From the NCBI RefSeq assembly GCF_001039355.2, contig NW_019775939.1:73955-100871 (forward strand): a DNA stretch of 26,917 bases, read 5' to 3'. This document shows, in pieces, positions 10,550-20,381 of the stretch (within the stretch, counting starts at the first letter, position 1; the number at the start of each line of letters is the position of its first letter). This stretch comes from Lingula anatina (Eukaryota; Brachiopoda; Lingulata; Lingulida; Lingulidae). The notes beneath the pieces were generated by a model. It made no database searches, was not told the DNA's origin, and worked only from the letters and a program-made list of their open reading frames with translations. Both the position numbers and the translations under genes were made by a program.

Positions 10550-12311
10550 CGTAAAAGGATAAAATTCTTCCTTTGGTTTTGCATTTAAGAAACACGTTTT
10601 GAGCAAAGTAACGTTCGTGATATATACTCTTAAATATCTAATAAATTTTACTTCAAAATGATTAAGCAGTTGACAGGCGTTTCTCATTATTTGACTGATT
10701 TTATAAAGATAAAAGAAATTCCCACGAAAGTCTCTCAATTGTATTATTTGGCGATAATTTTACACGAACGGTTCCTTTAAGTATTTAATTGATAGCTCCT
10801 ATGGCTTGCAAAGTACAAAGTAATTTGTAGATACAGAGTTTTGAGATGCATCATATCCCAGATAACCGTGCACTGCCTGGAGCATGCGGAAGATTGTCAC
10901 ATGATTGTATCAAACCTCAAGGCTGGATTAGTGTTATATATATACAATAACGTACGGTAGATTCGATTTATTCTCATGACGATGGCTAAAGCAACTTAAC
11001 TGCATTTATATTTATTTATTGTGCTTTGCAATTATTGTTTTTTCTGCAAGCGAATTCCATGAATAACTAAATTTTAGAGCGTGTGAAAAGGTATTTGGTT
11101 TATATAACAATAAGGCGACCCCGGGACCCTTTCTCCAAAGGTATTTTAGATCGAAATCCGTGGACAAAAGACTCATGCTTGGTTATTATTCATGTTCTTT
11201 GCAACCCAGTAAGCAAGGCTGCTGGTGCTGAACGCGCATGGGTAGATCACGATAATATAGAAAAGCCTAGGTCGATATATAAGAGTCAATTCCCAGGCAA
11301 GCATTAAAACAAGTGAGTGATGTTCAATCAGAACTAACTCTACCAGGGTAGTTTTTTACCTGATCCGAAATAGTGGTGAGTACATAAGCTACTAGTAAAA
11401 GACATATATAGGCCTACTTTTTTCTCGGTGTGCACGTTCTCTGGCATATCATGACATATCGTGAACTTGACAAAGATAAAATAGACTTGACCAGTGACAA
11501 TGAAGTTGAGGTTGAGAACCTGCGCATAAAGCAGTGTAGAAATAAGTGTCCGATTATATCATACTGCCTTATACATTGTGTCTGTAATATATTAAAAAAG
11601 ACATTTTATCGATTGATCTTTGTGATGTTAACACGTTGTCCCCCCTGCGTAATATACGAGAGAGTCCTTTGTTATACAAGGTCCGGTTCCAATTGATTTG
11701 TACAAGGAAGTCCCACCCTAGATTTTGTCCATCTTACGTCACACTCAACCTAACCTGTATAAATCTAATGGGAAAAGGTCCCTGCTACACGGACCCGCAG
11801 TTTCTTACATCGGGCTTAAACTCTTCTTACGGTTGCCTCAGAATCTGCTCATTTAGGTTGTTTTGGACAGGTGGCAATGACTGCGTATTTTAGCTTATTA
11901 TGATTTTAATACATAACATATAAACAAACTTCAAATATGAGTAATTCTGTTAAGGAAATTGAAGAGAACCCTCAACTAAAGGTCCGAAAAATAGGCTTGG
12001 TACTCTTTAACTGTTTTATCCATTTCTAAAGGATAACTCAATTGAGGAAGTAACGAGTACCAAAGTCGATTAATTTAGCACGAGAAAACACTTGTGACCA
12101 ACGTTTTTTCACGTCATTATTTAGATCTCAGTGTTCGTAGGTTTTTAAAAAACAATTGAAATCATTCCTTAACAGAAAATTTACCTTTTCAATAAAACAA
12201 ATCTCGATACCAGGTCTTCTTTAAATAAACCTAATTCGTCCCTTTTCACATAAAGCGGTATAATTAACTGGACCGATCCATTTGGGGAGATGAAGATGAC
12301 AGCTGACACTG

Positions 12312-12476
12312 GTCACCCTGAGCTTCAGAGATAACTTGACACTAACCTCTTCACTATAGTCTATCTTCATCGTGTCAAGTTAACTTATAATATATAATAT
12401 ATAGATAACTTGACACGATGAAGATAGGCTATAGTGAAGAGGTTAGTGTCAAGTTATCTCTGAAGCTCAGGGTGAC
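12312..12476. repeat. Large nested palindrome, probable foldback element
   Basis: Two 71-base arms (12312-12382 and 12406-12476) are inverted complements with one mismatch (T at 12360 against G at 12428) and surround a 23-base AT-rich loop. Each arm is itself bounded by inverted copies of TAACTTGACAC / GTGTCAAGTTA, so the 11-mer occurs four times in alternating orientation. An 8-bp direct repeat GACACTGG (12305-12312 and 12474-12481) overlaps the ends and may be a target-site duplication. The ends (GTCACCCTGAG) differ from the MITE family at 6910 and 19377. There is no coding content. Confidence 0.85.
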
Positions 12477-12696
12477 ACTGGGGGATTCAGGATGTAAACT
12501 CAACTCCAAGAATTTTAATGAATGGTGTAACTTTGGTCATTTTAAACTACTGAGTAACGATTCCTTTCTTTCTTAAAGGTGCTATTTTAATTAAAATTCG
12601 CCATTTTTTATTTGGAAAAAGGTGAGCACCAGTTTTCGATTTACCTACATGTATGACTAAAGTGTCCTTTGCCATTTTTTTACAGTGAACCTTACC

Positions 12697-15600
12697 ATGG
12701 ATTCAGACCGTGATAGCGGGTTGATGTACTATGTCAGGGGTCGATGGTATAAGGGCGGCACGACCAAACCCCCTCCCGAACCTTACCACCCCAGGAGTCA
12801 TAATGCATGGCATTATGAATCATCACCTCCATCAAATGATCATCGGAAAGACCGTTCTTTTCCATATCACAACCAGAATGACCGCGTCGCACCCGAAAGG
12901 GTTTACGAAAACTACCAACCGTATCAAAATGGTCACATCGGTTCAAGTGACTGGTCACTCAACGGTCATGCGACAGCCATCCCCTCTCAAGCACAATTCA
13001 CTCACAGCAGTGATACGGCAAGTGGCCTTGGGAGACGCAGGTTGCATAGGACTTTATTACCTACTGGAGGGGAAAATGAAAAAAGAAAAAAGGAAAAGAA
13101 GGCTAATGCACTTAAAGAACACGACGAAGAACACGCGGAAGAAAGGAGGCAACGTCAGCGGGACAGAGATCCAGTGTTATACTGCAAATTTGTGGCCAAC
13201 TACCCCAAATCTGCTTTCTGTAAGTTTAAGGAACACTCTCAATATCATCCAGAATGTGTATATTCTTGTTGTCATTTATGATTATAATTATAATATCACA
13301 TTGGCGATAATCAATATGCTTACTGAAACATTTGTCTCGTTCAAGTATTAAAGACACCTCGTTTTCTTTCTTATCTATTTCTATGTCTTTTTCTGCATTC
13401 TCATATTCTCATTTTTATCGTAGGTATAACATTAGGATTCCACATTGCCTTTGTGGTGGTAACGGCGATATTAATGGCTGCTAGATATGACATATTCCCC
13501 GTTGAGTTCCTTTCCTTCCCAATGAACCTCAATGAAGACCCCACACGTTTGCGAGATTTGGCGTGGCGCCTCAGAAACAACGAGACTGGGCGGATCCGCA
13601 GAGTAACTACGGATACTGTGCGAACATTTTGGAATAGAAGCGCCACCGTTGACAGTGTAATTTTGTACTATGAAATTCCCGACGGAAACGTATTCACAAA
13701 AGATATACTTCAAGAGATGAAAAAGTTGGAGGATGACATTTACAATATACCTGCATATCAGAACTCATTTTGCCAACTGGATTTTAACAGAACATGCATA
13801 AAACCAAGGTCTATCCTTCGCTACTTTGACGGCAGTTTGGCACACATCAGTAGCAAGTTTAATGATCCTACTTTTGGCAACATTCCTACTGTTTTGTTTG
13901 AAGCTCAAAACAATACGTTAACCAGAGTTGAGTTTCAGTATTTTCTAGGCATCGACTCTGAGGTTAACCCGAACACTGTCCGTTCTAAGATAACTCGAAG
14001 TTCTTTACCTATGGGTTATCCACTGGAAACCGGAGGCGAGAGAGACGAACAACGCAAGGAAATCGAAACTTTTCTCGTGAACGACATCGTGCCGAAATTA
14101 AAAGACTCACAGAAATCACGACCCAAAGGCCTGTCGTTATTCTACTACAGCTTTCTTATTTTCAGAAATGACATTTTGAGTCAAGTGGTTTGGGACATGG
14201 TCCTGGCTGTTGGCAGTTTCGCTTTCATTTTCTGTTTCATTTGGTTTCAAACCAGATCGCTATGGATCACGGGTTGGGCGGTTTTGACGATCGTGACAGG
14301 GTTTTGTGGGGCAAATCTGATTTATCGTATTATCGCAGACTTCAGATACTTTGGATTTTTCCATATTTTGGCAATATACATTATTCTAGGAATTGGAGCT
14401 GACGATGTCTTTGTATTCTACGACACATGGCGGGAGACTGCGCAGAATAAGTACATCAGTTTAGCGCACCGACTCTCAGACTGTTACCGTAGAGCAGCGG
14501 GCACAATGTTAGTAACCTCTCTTACGACAATGGCAGCGTTCCTTGCCAGCTCCGTTTCACCGCTTTTACCTATCAGAAGCTTCGGGGTATTTGCAGGAAT
14601 TATGATAGGTGTTAACTATCTAACGGTCATAACTTTCCTTCCAGCAGTTGTTGTCATTTATCACATTTATTTCAAAAAGTACTGCTGTTGTTGCTGCGCA
14701 GCTAAAAAGGAAAGACCGGACACAAATACAGGGTTTGACTATAGCGTTCACAATAATCATCGCGAAAAAGATGTTTATAGCTCGACGAAGACAGGAAAGA
14801 AGAAAGTTAAAGAAAACATCGTTGTGAGGTTCTTTAGTGGGCCTTTTTATCGATTTGCAACTCACAAGGTAGCTCGTTGGATTATCGTGGTGTTGTTTCT
14901 AGGGATTTTTGCAGTTGGACTTTATTTTGTGACCACCCTTGAGGCTGAAGAAGAACAGGTCGGTTTTAGCAGTAAATATTTTAAATATCTTAACATTATT
15001 TTATCGTTTGTGTTTATATCAAATGTTTATAATCTTGAAGAATAATCGCCAATAATGCTTAATCAAGACTTAAAGAATGTCTTACGACTTCTTATTCATT
15101 TCAGTTGTCACTGTATAGACCAGGCACAAACATTGCAAATGCACTGGATAGAGAAGCCAAGGCGTTTGTCCCAGCGGACAGTGACAGGTTTGCCACGGTG
15201 TATATAGTATGGGGATTGAAGCAGCGGGACCTCAGTGAATGCCACGGATCCGATATAGACTGTACAGGGAAGGCGGTCTGGGACAATTCCTTCGATTTGA
15301 ACACACCATCGGCTCAGCTGGCTCTTAAGGTATTTTAATTCAGGCACGTAGGAAGCAAAACTTAAGTGACTGTGTAAGGGGGGGCATTCAGAAAAAAAAT
15401 AATGACGAGATTTTGCTTGGCTCTCTAAGTCTTGCTTTCTGTGACGTCGACACTGCAAGTTAAATATGCCATGTCGATAGATCTACACCAGTTTAATATT
15501 ATGTTCTCTCTCTCTTTTAAAGAGTGGGGGCAACCCTGTTACTCTGTTATTTTCTAAGAGCGATGTTTAAGATTTCATTTTATAACATGTGTTGCTGTTC

Positions 15601-18449
15601 GTTGTTTTGCAAAAGAAGGTCCCACTTTCGTTTTAGAACTTTTGCAACCGTTTAAGAAACCTTACTGATGCAGAAATTGACAGGTTGAAGATTCGGCGAG
15701 ATTTACTTACATTACAAGCACAAGTTAACTGCTTCATGGACAACTTACAGGTCTTCCTTGAGGTAAAGTCCATTTGTTTGACGGTACATGGTTATGCATG
15801 TCGAAAAGAAGAGTGAACCGGTTTTGTTTAAGAATGCGTATTAAACAATTATTTGGTCATTGTTTATTTTAACCTTTTAAGCTGCTTTTTTCTTACTTTT
15901 TATACAAATGAGCAATTTATGCGACAGGTTTTATTAGGTCCGGATCGTTTTGTTTCCAGTTCATGTCGATGCAACCTTTTTTATTTTGAATTTTCTTCCT
16001 TGCATGTTAAATAGAATTTTTATACATTTTGTAGAATGAGGAAAATAAGACCATGAATGGGACAGCGATTTATCCAAACGAACTGCAGCTTTCATTACCT
16101 CTCACTGAACGGAAGATGGCGCGTTTCATGGGAGTACATTCGCATTTGTACAACTCGGTCCCAGAGACGTTCCATAGATATTTTGAGGTAAACGTTGGCA
16201 GGCATGTAATATGAGGGTTCAACCAGCATCGGTTTTAAGGCAATTTACAGAAAGTAGACGGACATAATGTTGTTAAATGTGTGGGTCGTTGGGAAACCAG
16301 TGGTATCCCTCAGTTAATAAACTCTCGAGATGAACTTGGGCTGGGTGTTCCAAAAATTTAAAAACGTTTCAATTTTGCAAGCGGGTGAAAATGATAAAAA
16401 ACAATGGTTGTGGATAGAAACGAAAAAATTGCAGATATAGATTTTTAGTTCTATGTTTTGATTATATGTAGATAGATTTTGTACTATTGTTAACATCCGA
16501 GAGGCACACTGTCTTAGTCTAATTTGAAACGAGATATTAAAAGTATGGTCGTCTTTTAATTCATTTTATACAGATTGGGTTATCTTACTGGCTGAGTGCT
16601 GGTTACCGCCTCACAAAGACGGCAGATTTCGATGCATTCGACACTCTGTTAGGTGAATGGAATGATGATGAGTTTACTCAAAACGTCAAAACTATTCCAG
16701 GTAAGACATGAGTGTGTTGAACAGATGGAGTTGAGCCTGATATGGTAGAAATAAGATATTTTGAAATACGTTTAAAAGAAAAATTCCATTTGATGGGTTT
16801 TGGTCAAGATTCCTATACTTTCTAATAATGCCTAATGTCAAATGCAGTTTTGTTTTTTTCATTCTTAATCATGGTACTATTCTGGGCTGTATCATAGTTA
16901 TCAATCACAGAATTTCATTTATTTTAATGCAAAAAATCTCGAAAATGGTTACAATAAGTTAAAAGAATGAATTTTAAGTGTTGTCATTTTTATATCGAAG
17001 GTGTCAAGTATGGCACGAGACTGAGATACGCTGCGATAACAGTTAACCTAACCCTGAACCCTCGAGTTACTGGCTACGTGACTGGACTGCCCGTCATGGA
17101 CGCCTGGGAAAACTTTGTGAACGATGAGGTAATTTAAGATATATTATACTAACCAACCGCTTTATTTTGGCACGAAGATTTATCCTTTGTCATTAACTGA
17201 GTTAGCATATGCTCGTTTTATATATCTTCATTATCTCTATCAGAGTTTTCGAATTGAACAGAAAATATGTGTACATGTACTAATATAGGACTACTGTTTT
17301 CCCCCAGGTTTCCAGGATGCCGACTCCGCTGCAGGGTGGATTTCAGTGCACAAGAAATACTTGGCATTTCCTCAAAGTACAAGAGGTGAAAAATATTATT
17401 TATTTCCATGTGGTGTAGCCTGCTATAAATTCATGTTTCACAATGGTTACACAATACAAAATAAATTTGTCAGACGGACTCTGCAGTAATTGACATCTGA
17501 CAAGCAGCTCAACTTAATATTGAACTTTTATTTAATAGCAATAACCTTGTTTGATTTTGTCGGTCTTTCAAAAAGGATTTAAAAAGAGCAAAAAAATTCG
17601 TCTTTTGTTTCTAGAATCTGGCAAACACAGCCATCACCGGGATAGCCATAGGGATAGGCATAGCGTTCCCCTTACTCGTGATTGCCACAGGAAATATCAT
17701 CGTCGGCTTCCTGGCTACATTGACAATGTGCATGGTGACTGTCTGTGTGGTGGGGATGATTCCCCTGCTGGGATGGAAATTGGGGGTGGGTCCAACACCT
17801 AAATTTACTCCATTGTTGAATTTTATCGAATCTGATTGGGTGAATACGTGTGTAAACTACATATTTTGTGACATTTGTATTCTTAAGTCGTTTATTGCGC
17901 ATTTGGTCTTCTGAAATATTTCCGTAAATGAAATCCACAAAACATACATACTGTGATGAATTAAAATTATTTATGTTTTAGGTTCTGAGTTCGTTAAACT
18001 TATGCTTGGTGGTAGGCCTGGCTGTGGATTACGTCGTCCACCTGGCAGAGGGTTACCACATCTCTCCTCACGAGACGCGCAGCGGCCGCATCAAGGACAT
18101 GTTACACCACGTGGGCATTTCTGTCCTCTCTGGAGCCTGCACAACGCTGGGAGCGTCGGTTTTCATGATGTTCGCCACCATCCAGTTTTACGTCCAGTTT
18201 GGCGTGTTCATTTTCTCCGTTATAGGATTTTCCTGCTTGTTTGCACTGTTTTTCTTCACTGCAGCCCTTTCCATTATTGGACCCCAAGGTAGATTTGGAT
18301 CGCTCGGCCCTGCTGTTGATTGGTTTAAAGATTTTTGCATGGGACGGGATTCAAGTGATGTAGATTGTAGGGTGTGTCACGGTAAAGGGTTTCTAAAAGA
18401 GAGTCAGATACCTGCTGTTCTCAAAGAGAGGAACAAAAACACTTTCTAA
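12697..18449 (+). CDS. Dispatched-like RND transporter with sterol-sensing domain
   Basis: Ten coding exons join in phase: 12697-13219, 13424-14958, 15105-15329, 15637-15762, 16035-16187, 16574-16700, 17001-17128, 17308-17385, 17615-17785 and 17982-18449. They total 3534 nt, 1177 aa. The start ATG at 12697 is in a strong Kozak context (ACCATGG), just after a 5'-UTR acceptor. The order is: cytosolic tail (1-174, with a basic KRKKEKK stretch), TM1 (~175-194), a large extracellular loop, TM2-6 sterol-sensing domain (~426-590), TM7 (~657), a second extracellular loop (from 687) and TM8-12 (from ~966). TM4 has GIGADDVFVF (D501, D502) and TM10 has GLAVDYVVHL (D1038); this aspartate triad is that used by Dispatched for cation-coupled release of lipid-modified Hedgehog. 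GADD plus length (Drosophila Disp ~1200) favours Dispatched over Patched or NPC1. Five cysteines follow TM6 (595-599). Whether it is the true Hedgehog-releasing orthologue or a paralogue cannot be told. Confidence 0.9.
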
Positions 18450-18891
18450 CTGTGGACATACATTTCTGAATTTCTTTTAACTACGCCAGTGTATTACGAG
18501 AAAGTTGCATTATATATTTAACGTGCCACCTTTAAACTAAGGGTCTATTGACTGGATCTTCCTAGCACAGTGAAAACGTTACATATCAGCGACAACCAGT
18601 GTTTTAGGTCAGCGCCTAAATCACAACGTAATGACATCAAACTACCCTACGATATCAGCAGCGTCTCTAAATAGTGTATAAAATTTGAGAATGCCAGACA
18701 ATTATCTTGTAACAGACTACAAGCGCACCCCGTGGGCAGAGAGTAACACCAAACGCAGTTAGCAGAGCTACACTTACTAGCAGACGACACGTAGGACAGC
18801 ACTGACTGAAACTCACGGAGTTTTATGTATAAACACGTGGCAAATAAGTGACAAAAATCAAAAGCACTTGTATAAAACATTCTATTTCAAC

Positions 18892-18897
18892 AATAAA
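18892..18897 (+). other. Candidate poly(A) signal, Dispatched-like gene
   Basis: AATAAA about 440 bases after the stop codon; no earlier canonical hexamer is seen on the plus strand in this UTR. Confidence 0.5.
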
Positions 18898-19376
18898 CTA
18901 TTCTGTACAATTAATTTTTAACCGAGAATGTTATGGAGCAAAATACATCCATCCTTTAAAATCTGGTTAAAATGTTCTACCCATTCTTTTACTTGTCGAG
19001 GCAAACTAACGAATGTCCTCCAGTTCAAGATTGAACCAAAGTTAATGTTAGAATAACAGCTTTTTAATATTTATGTTAGTTTATACAAACCCTTTATCTA
19101 ATAACATGGATAAGAAAAATAAAACCTTTTATTTATTATCACTATTTGTGTTTTTGCCAAATAATATTTTGGTTCAGAGATAAAATCCTTAAGTCAATAT
19201 CTTTAAAGTAATAAAATGATATAAAACAATTTCAAGGGACAGGTACACAATAATAATAAACATTTCTTAAAATAAATCCTCTATCTTTAAAATCAATAAA
19301 GGAGTGTGACATGCTTTAGGATGTTCAATATACGATACAGCTGCAGGACTAAAATTACACAATTCTTGAAATCTTT

Positions 19377-19512
19377 TACCCTCCACCAGGGTGGCAGATA
19401 TTATAGACACAGTTTCCACATTTCACAGAGAACCAACTGATTGTCTGTTTATCTAAAGACATACCTGTGAATAACTTGTGAATAAATCAATCTGCGGCCC
19501 TGGTAGAGGGTA
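19377..19512. mobile_element. MITE, copy 2 of the TACCCTC family
   Basis: A 136-bp element beginning TACCCTCCACCAGGG and ending in the complement of TACCCTCTACCAGGG. It is flanked by 9-bp direct repeats GAAATCTTT (19368-19376) and GCAATCTTT (19513-19521), which match at eight of nine positions. Its right half aligns with the arm of the copy at 6910-7084 (shared GACAT-C-TGTGAAT and CCCTGGTAGAGGGTA), but its left half does not mirror the right beyond about 15-23 bases. It has no coding capacity. The mismatched duplication suggests an older insertion than copy 1. Confidence 0.85.
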
Positions 19513-20136
19513 GCAATCTTTCATAATTGTTAGTGTATCACACATACCAACTTTTCTTCAACATGTTCTATCAACTATAAGGTTTCCTGAAGTAACTGTG
19601 GCACTTGTGGGAGAATTAAATTACCAGGCATTAGTAAGGGCACGAATGATTATCTTTACATAATTTTCATCAAGTTACTTTGTTATACACTTAAAGCTTG
19701 GGTTAAATTAATAGCATCTTGTAATCTCAGTAGTAAAATCTCTGAAACCCAGAAAATTGAAATATTGATAAGCTGATTCTCAAAAAGACTTAATAATTAC
19801 CATATTCATTATTCACAATTAAAATCACTTACTAGAAGATTTAAATAAAATCTGTTAAGAATGACTTGCATGGGTAGATAAACTTTCACCACAAGTTATA
19901 GTTGGTAAAGAGACATTACTAATCATTTCTTATAATCTAGTTATGTGTTTTTGACTCTTGCCATTATAAAAAAGAGCAAGTCCATCTTTAACAGTAGAAT
20001 ATATAATTTCTGAATATGGGAATAATAAATGGAGTAAAAGAAAATTTAATCCATGACAGCATAAAACATGCTTGTAAAAATAGACATTAAACTTTACACT
20101 GTATATCTGCAAGAACTGTCTAAATGTGCCAGTACC

Positions 20137-20142
20137 TTTATT
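20137..20142 (-). other. Candidate poly(A) signal, metallopeptidase gene
   Basis: TTTATT on the plus strand (AATAAA on minus), about 240 bases downstream of the stop codon at 20382. Confidence 0.5.
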
Positions 20143-20381
20143 CTTTGTGAGACAAAAGATGTTTCTCTTAATGGCACTTTTTTCTTGTTAAACACTTGCC
20201 ATTAAAGCCAAGTTCCATGTACAAAACTCACACCAACAGACTGTAAAATTGACAGATGTCTTTCTACATAAAACATAACTATTTAAAACTTCACGCAAAA
20301 AACGAGTTGCCAGAATTTATCTATACAGAAAACACTTATCTAACTGTTCACGGAGTAGACAATCAATCTTCTGTCTAACAT

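Larger units (their letters stand above)
9446..12685. other. Intergenic region between divergent SF3A3 and Dispatched-like genes
   Basis: No gene is recognised on either strand. Open frames here (for example 11083-11307 and 11430-11696 on plus) have no family resemblance and lack splice context. The region contains transposon debris (10311-10478), a small repeated motif (10184-10297), a poly-G tract and a large palindrome (12312-12476). The end of the region, from about 12640, looks like the last intron of the 5' UTR of the Dispatched-like gene, with an acceptor TTTTTTACAG ending at 12685. Confidence 0.7.
18450..20381. other. Convergent 3' UTRs and intergenic DNA
   Basis: No coding sequence is recognised between the Dispatched-like stop (+) and the metallopeptidase stop (-). 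It holds AATAAA at 18892-18897 for the plus gene, TTTATT at 20137-20142 for the minus gene, and a MITE at 19377-19512. Confidence 0.75.

Noticed and set aside
11083-11307. 74-codon plus-strand frame in the intergenic region
   Set aside because: No family resemblance, no splice or promoter context; length is within chance.
11338-11348. CTCTACCAGGG, matching part of the MITE ends
   Set aside because: Eleven bases only, no partner repeat and no target duplication; it could be a solo relic but cannot be supported.
12731-13351. 206-codon open frame overlapping the first Dispatched-like exon
   Set aside because: It lies in another frame of the exon whose own frame has a strong Kozak start and joins cleanly to TM1; no recognisable protein is encoded.
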